From positions 171,717,498-171,781,497 of the forward strand of contig NC_057807.1 of assembly GCF_018294505.1 (NCBI RefSeq): a DNA stretch of 64,000 bases. Reading direction: 5' to 3'. Below the pieces are notes generated by a model. It was given only the letters and a program-made list of their open reading frames with translations. It was not told the origin of the DNA and did no database searches. This document shows, one piece after another, positions 1 to 10,365 of the stretch (the stretch's first letter is position 1; every line of letters starts with the position of its first letter). The position numbers and the translations under genes are program-made. The stretch is from Triticum aestivum (Eukaryota > Streptophyta > Magnoliopsida > Poales > Poaceae).

Positions 1-1093
1 CAAGTTGACCGACTCCTGCCTGCATCTACTACTATTACTCCACACATCGACCGACTCCTGCCTGCATCTAGAGTATTAAGTTCATAAGAACAGAGTAACG
101 CATTAAGCAAGATGACATGATGTAGAGGGATAAACTCAAGCAATATGATATAAACCCCATCTTGTTATCCTCGATGGCAACAATACAATACGTGCCTTGC
201 AACCCTTTCTCTCACTGGGTAAGGACACAACAAGATTGAACCCCAAGCTAAGCACTTCTCCCATGTCAAGAAAGATCAATCTAGTAGGGCAAACCAAACT
301 GATAATTCGAAGAGACTTGCAAAGATAACTCAATCATACATAAAAGAATTCAGAGAAGATTCAAATATTATTCATAGATAAACTTGATCATAAACCACAA
401 TTCATCGGATCTCGACAAACACACTGCAAAAAGAGTTTACATCGAATAGATCTCCACAAGAGAGGGGGAGAACATTGTATCGAGATGCAAAAAGAGGGAA
501 GAAGCCATCTAGTTAATAACTATGGACCCGTAGGTCTGTGGTAAACTACTCACAACTCATCGGAGGGGCAAGGATGTTGATGTAGAGGCCCTCCATGGTT
601 TCCCCCTCCGGCAGAGTGCCGACGAAGTCTCCAAGATGAGATCTCGCGGCTACAGAAGGTTATGGCGGTGGAAATTGTGTTTCGTGGTGCCCCCGGATGT
701 TTTCGGGGTACGTAGGTATATATAGGAGGAAGAAGTATGTCGGTGGCCGCCCGAGGGGCCCACGAGACAGGGGGCGCACCCTAAAGGGGGAGGGCAGCCA
801 CCTATCTCGTGGAGGCCTCGGGTGCTTCTTGACTTGCACTCCAAGCTCTCCGGATCACGTTCGTTCCAAAAATCACGCTCCCGAAGGTTTCATTCCGTTT
901 GGACTCCGTTTGATATTCCTTTTCTTCAAAATACTGAAATAGGCAAAAAAACAGCAATATGGGCTGGGCCTCCGGTTAGTAGGTTAGTCCCAAAAATGAT
1001 ATAAATGTGTAAAATAAAGCCCATAAACATCCAACAGGGGTAATATAATAGCATGGAACAATCAAAAATTATAGATACATTGGAGACGTATCA
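1..1093 (-). repeat. Element A, 3' LTR (left part outside window)
   Basis: Read on the minus strand, the LTR starts at 1093 with TGATACGTCTCC and runs leftward out of the window. It aligns with the 5' LTR of the same element at about 19011-20107, so roughly 480 bp are missing to the left. A TATATATA box lies at 717-724, matching the one at 19731-19738 in the other LTR. I count about 16 differences in the first 350 bp against the 5' LTR, so this insertion is older than K, which sits inside it. The family looks like the Athila-clade group abundant in Triticeae; I do not assign a name with confidence. Confidence 0.85.
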
Positions 1094-2235
1094 AGCATCC
1101 CCAGGCTTAATTCCTGCTCGTCCTCGAGTAGGTAAATGATAAAAAGAGAATTTTTGATGTGGAATGCTACCTAGCATAATTCATAATGTAATTTTCTTTA
1201 TTGTGGCATGAATGTTCAGATCCAGATGATTCAAGATAAAAGTTCATATTGATAAAAGAAATAGTAACACTTCAAGCATACTAATCAAAGTAATCATGTC
1301 TTCTCAAAATAACATGGCAAAAGAAAGTTCATCCCTACAAAATCATATAGTTAGGCTATGCTTCATTTTTGTCACACAAAGATGTTCCCAACTTCTATAC
1401 CCCCGATGACAAGCCAAGCAATTGTTTCATACTTAAATAATCTCAAACTTTTTCAACCTTCACGCAATACATGAGCGTGAACCATGGATATGGCACTATG
1501 GGTGGAATAGAATATGATGATGGGGATTGTGTGGAGAAGACAAAAAAGGAGAAAGTCTCACATTGACGAGGATAATCAACGGGCTATGGAGATGCCCATC
1601 AATTGATGTCAACATGAGGAGTAGGGATTGCCATGCAACGGATGCACTAGAGCTACAAATGAATGCTCAACAAAAGAAAACTAGTGGGTGTGCATCCAAC
1701 TTGCTTGCTCACGAAGACCTAGGGCATTTGAGGAAGCCCATCGTAGGAATATACAAGCCAAGTTCTATAATGAAAAATTCCCACTAGTATGAAAAAGACA
1801 ACTTATGAGACTCACTATATGAAAAACATGGTGCTACTTTGAAGCACAATATATGAGACTCACTACATGAAGAACAAGGTGCTACTTTGAAGCACAAGTA
1901 TGGAAAAAGAGATAGTAACATTGCCCTTTTTATTTACTTTCTTCCTTTTTCTTTTTTTTCTTTTTCTTTTTTTTGGGCATTTCTTTTTTTATTTTGGCCT
2001 TTTTTTTCTTTTTTTTCTTTTTTTTCTTTGGGCAATGCCCTAATAATGATGATCATCACAATTCTATTGATTACAACATAAGAACTACAACTCGAAACTA
2101 GAACAAGATATGACTCTATTTGAATGCCTCCGACGGTGTACCGGGATGGTGCAATGAATCAAGAGTGACATGTATGAAAAATTATGCATGGTGGCTTTCC
2201 CACAAATACGATGTCAACTACATGATCATGCAATG
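1094..2235 (-). other. Element A, 3' untranslated internal region with polypurine tract
   Basis: No coding sequence is visible. On the minus strand a purine run (CCTGGGGATGCT) abuts the LTR start and is the likely primer for plus-strand DNA synthesis. A long pyrimidine-rich tract lies at about 1920-2035 on the plus strand. The same region, in the same order, occurs in element J at 52024-53100. The last five bases, caatg at 2231-2235, are the left target duplication of element K. The interrupted sequence resumes at 15398. Confidence 0.75.
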
Positions 2236-3158
2236 TGTCGGTGTACTAGAGTAGGGGTACCCTAGTATCCCGAACTTGTGCACGGGCAGTCGCAGCACCC
2301 CGCTGCAAGGCTTGCCGTGCGACCGCCAAGGTCCTCCGTGGTTCCTTTGAAGCCGTTCAAGAAAAAAGTATTCAAGCCAAGGAGACAAGGCCCCGGCAAG
2401 AGGAGCTTGCCGGGAAGGCCACCCAAGGCATCTCAAGGAACTTGCCGCGTCGCGCCACGCGTCCCGGCAAGGCCCAGTGAGCGACAAGCTTCCGGGCGCG
2501 ACAAGACAACGACCGCGGCAAGGCACTTGCCGCGGCAAGCGACCACTCCGCACCCGCGCTCCAGCACATCCACCAACATGTCGCCCTGGGGCCTTTCCAG
2601 GCGCGCGTGGCGAGAGGCCGTGCAGCCAGCGGTGCGCGGTGGCAAGCGGCACTGACAAGATTGCCATCGTGGCAAGCGGTGGTGCCCCTGACGGTCCCCT
2701 TTCTGCACTGTTTGGGCGACGCAGACGGGCATTTAATGCCTTTGTCCCCTGCCGTCAGGGTTAGGTATGATACACTGTATGCACAGTGCAGGTAGTTGTA
2801 CCAACCGCAACACTTTTCCATTTTTACCCTTGCATGCGTTGCCACCTGTCGGTGACCCCTTTGAGCATATAAAAGGAGGCCCATGCGCAACGTAGAGGGG
2901 GGTTCGAAGGGTTCGAAGCCAGAACACACCCACGCTCGCTCTCGAGCGTACTGTAGCAATCAGCGCTCTTGAGCAAGAACACAATATAAACAGACAAGCA
3001 GCGGTAGGAGTATTATATCTCCGGAGAGCTCCGAAGCTGGGTAAACTGCTCGTGTGCTTCGCCTTGATCTGCTCTTCGTGCGATCTCCGCCCCCCGCCGA
3101 ACCGAAAGGGGCTCGGTCCGCCGGTCCCATAGGTGTTCGTGGATCAGTTTCCCCGACA
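2236..3158 (+). repeat. Element K 5' LTR
   Basis: 923 bp, bounded by tgtcggtg and ccccgaca, with six-base terminal inverted repeats TGTCGG/CCGACA. A TATA box lies at about 2866-2875 and transcription should start near 2900. The 5' half is packed with GGCAAG/CTTGCC modules that form short palindromes, for example around 2520-2540. Similar modules fill the LTR of element E. Confidence 0.93.
2866..2875 (+). promoter_or_regulatory. TATA box of K LTR
   Basis: The motif catataaaag lies about 285 bp before the end of the 923-bp LTR, a normal position for the U3/R boundary. The same motif is unchanged at about 15106-15113 in the 3' LTR. Confidence 0.7.
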
Positions 3159-3246
3159 TCTTTGGCGCGCCAGGTAGGGGGCGTCGAGGTTGTGTGAACC
3201 TGATCCGGCGTTTCACACGAGCAAGATCTTCATTTTCTTCATCAAC
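3159..3246 (+). other. Element K primer-binding site and leader
   Basis: Directly after the LTR, with a tct spacer, is ttggcgcgccaggtaggggg, in the position of the tRNA primer-binding site. Element E has the same site in the same place (29,966-29,977, minus strand), supporting kinship. I do not assign a tRNA. The leader is only 88 bases before the gag start codon at 3247. Confidence 0.7.
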
Positions 3247-5112
3247 ATGCCACCGAAGAAGAAGGCTTCGGAGGCAGCTGTTCCGTCCGCGTCGATCCCA
3301 CCGCCACCGGAGCAAGCGGATGGTGGGGTAGACGCCAGCGGAAGAACGGGCGTCGACGAGGGAGATCACGGTGCTGCCGGGTCCAAGGACAAGGTTGCGC
3401 AAACCTCGGCGTCCGTACGCGCACCGCGCCCATCTCAGGAGGCGCAGGACCGACAACGTCATGGTACTCGCAGTGCCATGCGTCCGTTGAACCAAGATCA
3501 AGCTGGTGGATCTCGGGGTGCTCAAGACCAGCATGCACGCCGACATGCTGACGCGAGCGAGGCACGGTCGCCTGGACGGGATACTGCTCCTTCTAACATA
3601 GTTAGAAGTCCGAGCATATCCCGCTCCTTGCACCGTTTGCCAAAGCCGCGCACCACTCCAGCAGAAGCTTTGGCGCGAGCTCAACTACTCTTGGATTACC
3701 CTCCAACAGCGGACAAGACCGACGAATGGAGGACCACCATTCAGAGTCTCATCGGCTTCACCAACGGCGACACTCCGCGGCAACCAAGCACCTCGCTGCC
3801 GCGACAAGACTGCCGGACGCGAACCGATGGCGACAAAACCAGTGGGGGAGCAACCTCCATGCACTCTCCACCCCGAAGGCCAAGATCGCCGACTCATCGG
3901 ATCCACCTCGACAGCGACTCCACCGCATCATTGGATCCACGGGCTCGTCGCAATCAGCGCCAAGTTCTTCACGAACGACAGCAAGAAGACGCCCGTACTC
4001 GCATCGAGCGCCGAAGAGAAGCGCGGCGTCAATCCGACTTGCGCGCTGGGCCCTCTGTCGATATGCATGCACTAGGGGAACCAGGCGACTTGCCATACGC
4101 GGTAGGTTGCCCTGCGTGCACTCGTGAGCTGCGGCAAGTCCAGTGGCCCAGCAAGAAGAATTTCAAGCCAGACGTACCAGAGAAGTACGACGGCAAGTCG
4201 CATCCGTTAGAGTTCCTCAGCATCTACACCATTGCGGTGCAAGCTGCCGAGGGACGGGACGACAAGATCCTTCCCAACTACTTCCCGCTAGTGCTCAAGC
4301 CCAATGTCAGATCCTGGCTCATGCACTTGCCGGATAACTCCATATCTTCCTAGGCAGATCTATGCCATCAGTTTGTTGGCGCCTTTACAGGCGGCCACAA
4401 GCCCCATGGCCAAGAGAGCGACCTTCGTCTGCTCGCCCAGAAGGAAGGAGAGCCCCTGCGCAAGTATATTCAGAGATTCAGCCGTGTATAGCACAACATC
4501 CCAGATGTCCACCCTGCCGCGGTAATCAGCGTGTTCCATCAGAACGTGTGAAATCGCAGGATGCGGGAGGAGATGGCGATGTGCAAGATCAGAGACGTTA
4601 GTGAGCTGTATGCCCTGGCCGACAAGTGTGCACGTGCTGAGGAAGGGAGGAGACTCCCCGGAGAGAATACAGGAGCAGGAGGATCTGATAGTGAGGATGC
4701 CGCCCTGGCAAAGAAAAACCGGCGGCGGAACAACAGGAAAAAGAAAGGCAAAGATGTGCTAGTCGTCGAGCAGTCCGGCAACGGAGGTGGCGCCAAGAAA
4801 GCCAAAGCCGGTACCTCCGGCGTGCAGGCTGTGGTGGTTGCCGACAAGCAGGACGACTCCAGCAAGCAGTACTGCAAGATCCACCGCACCAAGGGCCATG
4901 ACCTCCAGAGCTGCAAGAAAGTTGAGCAGCTTGTCGAGTAGCAAAAGTCTGAGTACAAGCGACGCGACAAGGAGAAGGCCCAGGAAGGTGCCGGGGGAGC
5001 CGGCAAGAAACGCCCCGGCCGAGGAGGACGCCACGGCAAGGCCAAGCAGTGGCAAGGAGACAGACCTCCCCGCGGCCGCGACAAAGATGAAGATGACAAC
5101 GACGATGAAGAT
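3247..5112 (+). pseudogene. gag: Element K gag (with in-frame stops)
   Basis: Starts at the ATG at 3247 (MPPKKK...). The N-terminal 300 residues are low-complexity and Arg/Pro-rich. A capsid-type gag domain follows from about residue 308, with the block RSWLMHLPDNSISS. A nucleic-acid-binding knuckle-like Cys/His motif (YCKIHRTKGHDLQSC) is encoded at about 4870-4914. Four in-frame stops break it: TAG 4351-4353 where element C has Trp, TAG 4489-4491 where C has Gln, TGA 4549-4551, and TAG 4939-4941. There is no frameshift, and the frame runs on into the protease. The gag polyprotein would package the element's RNA into cytoplasmic particles. Confidence 0.85.
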
Positions 5113-6030
5113 ATGGATGATGACGAGGCCGATGAGCAGGAGTTCCAGAAAGCCATAGAGGTCCTGTGCGTTGACGAAGGTGCTTCTCTTCATACTTCAC
5201 ACCGCCAGCTCAAGCAGTGGATGCGGGAAGTCAATGCAGCAGAACCATCCGTAGAGTCACACAGGCCTCTGAAATGGTCCAGCACGCCTATCATCTTTGA
5301 TATTGAGGATCACCCTGATCGCATAACTGCGGTTGGGTGCTTGCCGATGTTGGTTTCACCAACTATACGCAACCTCAAGGTCACTAAGATGCTAGTTGAC
5401 GGCGGGGCCGGCTTGAACCTGATCTCCTCCGCGGTACTCCAGAAGCTCCAGATCCCTGACAGCGAGCTCGAAGAGACCGACACATTCCAAGGAATCAATC
5501 TGGGAAGGAGCAAGCCGAAGGGAAAGATCACGTTGCCGGTGACATTTGGCAGCGAGCTAAACTTCAGGACTGAGAGGGTCACTTTTGACGTTGCTGACTT
5601 TCCATTGCCTTACAATGGGATTCTCGGCCATCCAGCACTTGCCAAATTCATGGCAGCCTCTCACTATGCATATAACATGCTGAAGATGCCAGGCCCGATA
5701 AGTGTCATCTCTGTCCCTGGCGACAAGAAGGATGCTCTTATCTGCGCCGACAAGATCTACCAGGAAGCAGCAGCCGCAACAGATTGCAAGTCACTTGCCG
5801 TTGAAGCTCCCGGGGGGAAGAAGAAGACCAAGTCCGGCAAGAGCTCTGATGCCCACTCCGGCAAGCGCACCTCTTCGGAGTGCTACGCTACCATCGAGGA
5901 CGCACCATCGAGCTCCACCGGCAAGTGTAAGAAGACGATGGCAGCTCCACCAGAGACCAAGAAGGTGTCCGCCAAGGAGGACGGCACTGGTGGTACCTTC
6001 ACCATCAGTGCCACTCTCGACCCTAAATAG
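5113..6030 (+). pseudogene. Element K protease segment of the polyprotein
   Basis: In the same frame as gag. The aspartic protease active site is LVDGGAG with its Asp codon at 5398-5400. A D-G-G core, rather than D-S/T-G, is usual in the Tat clade and also occurs in element C. The fold continues to YNGILGHPAL, equivalent to the flap-distal ILG motif of retroviral proteases. A Lys/Ser-rich linker follows. The segment ends at an in-frame TAG (6028-6030) just before a conserved block that leads into reverse transcriptase, so it is a nonsense mutation rather than a natural terminus. Confidence 0.85.
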
Positions 6031-8688
6031 GAAAGCGCGCTTGTTGCTTTCCTACGGGCGAACGTCGACGTGTTTGCGTGGCAACCGTCTGACATCCCCG
6101 GTGTTCCCAGGAAAGTAATCGAGCACCATCTTGCCGTCTGTCCTCATGCGCGGCCCGTCAAGCAGAAAGTCAGGAAGCAAGCAGTGGAGCGCCAAGAATT
6201 CATCGCAGAAGAAATCAAGAAGTTGGAAGCAGCAGGCCTTGTCAGAGGAGTGCTCCATACTACGTGGTTGGCCAATCCTGTAGTCGTGCGCAAGGCTAAC
6301 GGGAAATGGAGGCTTTGTATCGACTTTACCGATGTTAATAAAGCTTGTCCCAAAGACCCATTTCCCTTGCCGCGCATAGACCAGATTGTTGACTCCACGG
6401 CCGGATGTGACTTGCTTTCATTTCTTGATGCATACTCAGGATACCATCAGATCTTCATGGCAGAAGAGGATGATGAGAAGACCGCATTCATCACCCCATG
6501 TGGCACATACTGTTTCATACGGATGGCTTTCGGTTTAAAGAATGCTGGTTCAACATTTGCAAGAGTAGTCCATGTCGCTTTTGAGCCACAGATACACAGG
6601 AATGTGGAAGCCTACATGGATGACATAGTGGTCAAGAGCAAGGACAAGGCGACTCTGATTCAAGATTTAGATGAAACCTTTGCAAATCTGCGCAAGATCA
6701 ACCTCAAGCTTAATCCTGAGAAGTGTGTGTTTGGAGTCCCCTCCGGCAAGCTTCTCGGGTTCTTCGTGTCTCAGCGGGGAATTGAAGCCAATCCCGACAA
6801 GATCAAGGCCATTGAGCAGATTGAAGCACCAAAGCACGTCAAGGATGTACGAAGACTTGCTGGTTGGGTGGCTGCTCTCAGCAGGTTTATCTCTAGGTCT
6901 GCTGAGCGCGCCCTGCCATTTTTCAAAATATTGAAAAAGGCAGGTCCAATGAAATGGACTCCGGAAGCGGAGGCTGCGCTGCAGGACTTGAAGAGATACC
7001 TGTCCTCCACTCCAACACTTGTCGCACCTAGGCCACAAGAGAAGTTGCTGCTGTATATAGCGGCAACCAATCAAGTGGTTAGTGCTGCGTTAGTGGCAGA
7101 GAGGGAGGCGGATGATGAGCTAGCAACCACGGCAGATGCATCCAGCGACAAGCAGGGGGCTTCGCCGACAAGCTCTAGTCCCAACAAAGATGGATCTGCG
7201 CAGGCATGTGAAGGGATGCAAAAGAGGATGGTGCAGTGCCCAGTTTACTTTGTCAATTCCCTTCTACAGGGGGCCAGGTCAAGGTACTCTGGTATGCAGA
7301 AATTGCTTTTCGGCCATCTCATGGCCTCAAGAAAGCTGCGCCATTACTTCCAAGCACATGAGATCACAGTTGTCACTCGTTTTCCGCTAAAGAGAATACT
7401 GCAAAATCCAGAAGCAATAGGCAGGATTGTCGAGTGGGCACTAGAACTGTCAAGCTTTGGCCTCAAGTTTGAGAGCACTTCAACTATCCAACGAAGAGCA
7501 TTGGCAGAGTTCGTAGCAGAATGGACGCCAACACCAGATGAAGAAATTCCAGAAATGAGCATCCCCGTCAAGGAGGCAAGCAAAGAGTGGCTGATGTACT
7601 TTGATGGTGCCTTTTCGCTACAAGGCGCCGGTGCTGGCGTGCTACTTGTTGCACCCACTGGAGAGCACCTCAAGTACGTAGTCCAGATGCACTTTCCCAA
7701 GGAGCAAGCAACAAACAATACCACACAATATGAAGGTTTGCTTGCCGGTCTCAGGATCGCAGCAGACCTTGGGATCAAGAAGCTCATTGTCAGGGGTGAC
7801 TCACAGCTTGACATCCGCCAAGTGAACAAAAATTATCAGAGTCCGTTGATGGAGGCTTACGTTGATGAAGTGAGAAAGCTAGAAGAGCACTTTAACGGTC
7901 TACAGATGGAACATGTTCCAAGAGCTCAGAACGACATTGCCGACCGCCTGTCAAAGTGCGCCACACTTAAGTTACCTGTGGAACCAGGGATCTTTGTGCT
8001 CAAACTGACTCAAACGTCTGTAACGCCATCAACTGGACAGAGCAAGAAGAGAAAGTTGGTTTCTGGTGACTATTTTCCGGCAGAGCTCCCCGAAGCCGAT
8101 GCCAAGAAGGTCCCCAAGATCAACGCCAAGGGTGGTGAGGAGCAGTCTGCTCCGGCAAGCCTTAGGGTTTGTTCCGTTGAAGCAGACGCTTCCAACAAGT
8201 TTTGCTCTGGCAAGCTTGCCAGGGAACATCAAGCTCCGGCTGGGCCGCAGGCTCTTGCCGTAGAAGAGGATGTTCCCGCAGCAGCAGATGTGCCTTTAGT
8301 CCTTGTTGTCGAGCCGCAGGCTCCAGCATGGGCACAGCAGATTGTCCGTTTCCTTCAGACAGGAGAACTTCCCGAACAGCAAGAAGAAGCGGAAAGAGTA
8401 GCCCGGCAATCAAGTATGTACAAGTTTGTCAACAACATAATGTACAGATTAAGACTCAGCGGTGTGAAATTGAAGTGTATTCGCCGGGAAGACGGACAAC
8501 AGCTGTTGGCAGAGATACATGGAGGCATATGTGGTCACCACATTGGCGCAAGAGCACTTGCCGGCAAAGCGTTCTGGCAAGGTTTCTTTTGGCCAACAGC
8601 CCTCCAGGATGCAACTGCACAAGTAACCAAGTGTGAAGCGTGCCAGTTCCATTCCAAGCAGATACACCAGCCAGCTCAAGCTCTCTAG
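6031..8688 (+). pseudogene. pol: Element K reverse transcriptase, RNase H, archaeal-type RNase H, integrase zinc motif
   Basis: Continues the gag frame. Reverse transcriptase spans about 6150-6900 with YMDD at 6613-6624. A classical RNase H region follows (KLLLYIAATNQVVSAAL onward), about 7020-7500, with a low-complexity insert. A second RNase H with the archaeal-type signature starts near 7590: YFDGAFSLQGAGAG, then TQYEG, RGDSQLDI and NDIADRLSK, giving four acidic positions. The integrase HHCC zinc motif lies at about 8515-8650 and ends CEACQ. The open stretch stops at TAG 8686-8688, again in frame with what follows. The duplicated RNase H places K in the Tat clade. Confidence 0.9.
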
Positions 8689-9564
8689 ACGATCCCTTTA
8701 TCCTGGCCATTTTCGGTCTGGGGGCTCGACATCCTCGGCCCCTTCCCCCGAGCTGTCGGGGGCTTTGAGTACTTGTACGTTGCAATCGACAAGTTCACAA
8801 AGTGGCCGGAAGTGGAACCAGTGAGGAAGGTGACAGCACAGTCAGCAGTCAAGTTCTTCAGGTCGATTGTTTGCCGTTTCGGGATCCCTAACAGGATCAT
8901 CACCGACAACGGCACGCAATTCACGAGCCGCACCTTCATGCAGTACGTCCAAGATCTTGGCGCCAAGGTCTGCTTCGCTTCTGTTGCTCATCCGAGAAGC
9001 AACGGTCAAGCGGAGAGGGCAAATGCTGAAGTGCTGCGCGGGCTCAAGACCAGGACTTTCGACAGGCTGCACAAGTGCGGAAAGAACTGGATTGAGGAGC
9101 TGCCGGTGGTTCTTTGGTCGATCAGGACGACGCCAAATCGAGCCACTGGCCAGACACCTTTCGCTCTAGTCTATGGAGCAGAGGCAGTTCTCCCCACGGA
9201 ACTCGTATACGGGTCACGTCGAGTGCTCGCTTATGATGAGCTTGAGCAAGAGCAGCTGCGACAAGATGACGCGCTGCTCCTTGAGGAAAACCGTCTTCAG
9301 GCCGCTGTATGAGCCGCTCGATACCAGCAAGCTTTGCGCCGCTACCATAGCCGCAAAGTTAGTGCCAGAAGTTTTGAGGAAGGCGACCTTGTTCTTCGGC
9401 GCGTTCAGTCCGCCAAGAATTCCAACAAGTTGACGCCGAAGTGGGAAGGCCCTTACCGGGTGAAACGAGTCACTAGGCCTGGCGCTGTCCGCCTTGAGAC
9501 CGAAGATGGCATTCTGGTGAGCAACTCCTGGAACATTGAGCATCTTCGTAAGTTTTACCCGTAG
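8689..9564 (+). pseudogene. pol: Element K integrase core and C-terminus
   Basis: Same frame as upstream pol. The catalytic D, D, E triad is visible: GLDILG near 8717, IITDNGTQF near 8900, and GQAERANAEVL near 9010. An in-frame TGA (9310-9312) interrupts before the C-terminal DNA-binding part, which reads through PKWEGPYRV to the natural stop TAG at 9562-9564. There is no chromodomain. Integrase would insert the cDNA and produce the 5-bp target duplication seen here. Confidence 0.88.
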
Positions 9565-10365
9565 GGCGCGGTTGCCGGAACCTGTTTCGGCAACCACCTT
9601 TTGTACAAGTCTTGACGCTGTTGCATGTAATCCTTCGTAGAAAGCCGGGCGTAGACCCCGTGCATAAATAAAGCTCATGTGCTTCGCACATCTTGTCAAT
9701 TTCATGCTTTCTGCTTTTTCGCATGTATTATCTGACACTTTGTGCAGCACCAACCCCCGGTAAGCAATAACGAGCCGTAAGGCTCCATATCTTTATTTTC
9801 TCTTCTTTCTCTTTCTCAAAGGAAGGAAGGTTCCCTCGCCCACAAGTTTGCCGGGAGGGGGGAAGGAGAAGATAATAGTGTGGACCAGGCGTCGTTCAAG
9901 AAAGTTTCGCCTTGCCGGGAAGCAAATAACAGAAAAGCTAAGTCGCCAAAGTTTGAGCAATCAGTTGTTAAATTTTTAAGTTATCTTCCTCGAACGACCG
10001 TACTTTGTATGGAAAACCTATGCGCGGAGGAACCAACTCGTAGCTAGTTGCGCCCTTACATTGTTTCGAGTCCGCTCAACAACTTAAGTGAGCTGCGACT
10101 AGTTGCGACAAGGTTTCTTGTCGGCAGTGGCACCGCCAGCAGGCTGCTGACGTCCCGTACTCAGCGCTCGCGGCTAAGGTGCCTGCGCCGACAAGTTCCC
10201 TAAAAGCATAGGGCAAAAACATACAAAGGAAGGAATCAAGTAAAGGAAATAACACAGCAATCGATATCCAAAATAGAGTTATATTACAAGATAGCTTGTC
10301 GCAGCTCTAACAGATTGTTCTCATGACATGACCAACAGCGACAAGGAAAAGAGAAAACGGGCGGC
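9565..10365 (+). other. Element K spacer between convergent gag-pol and antisense gene
   Basis: About 800 bp without a convincing ORF. It separates the 3' end of gag-pol from the 3' end of the antisense gene, so both transcripts point into it. An AATAAA-like signal (cataaataaagc, about 9663) lies 100 bp after the gag-pol stop. A pyrimidine-rich run sits at 9790-9820. GGCAAG/TTGCCG modules recur. Confidence 0.55.

Noticed and set aside
2278..2959. Overlapping ORFs of 95-195 codons on both strands in the K LTR, repeated at 14511-15198
   Set aside because: They lie wholly within the LTR, overlap each other in several frames, and arise from GC-rich sequence with few stops. No start context or domain supports coding.
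9214..9753. 179-codon minus-strand ORF opposite K integrase
   Set aside because: Shadow of the conserved integrase frame on the plus strand, whose catalytic motifs are clear.
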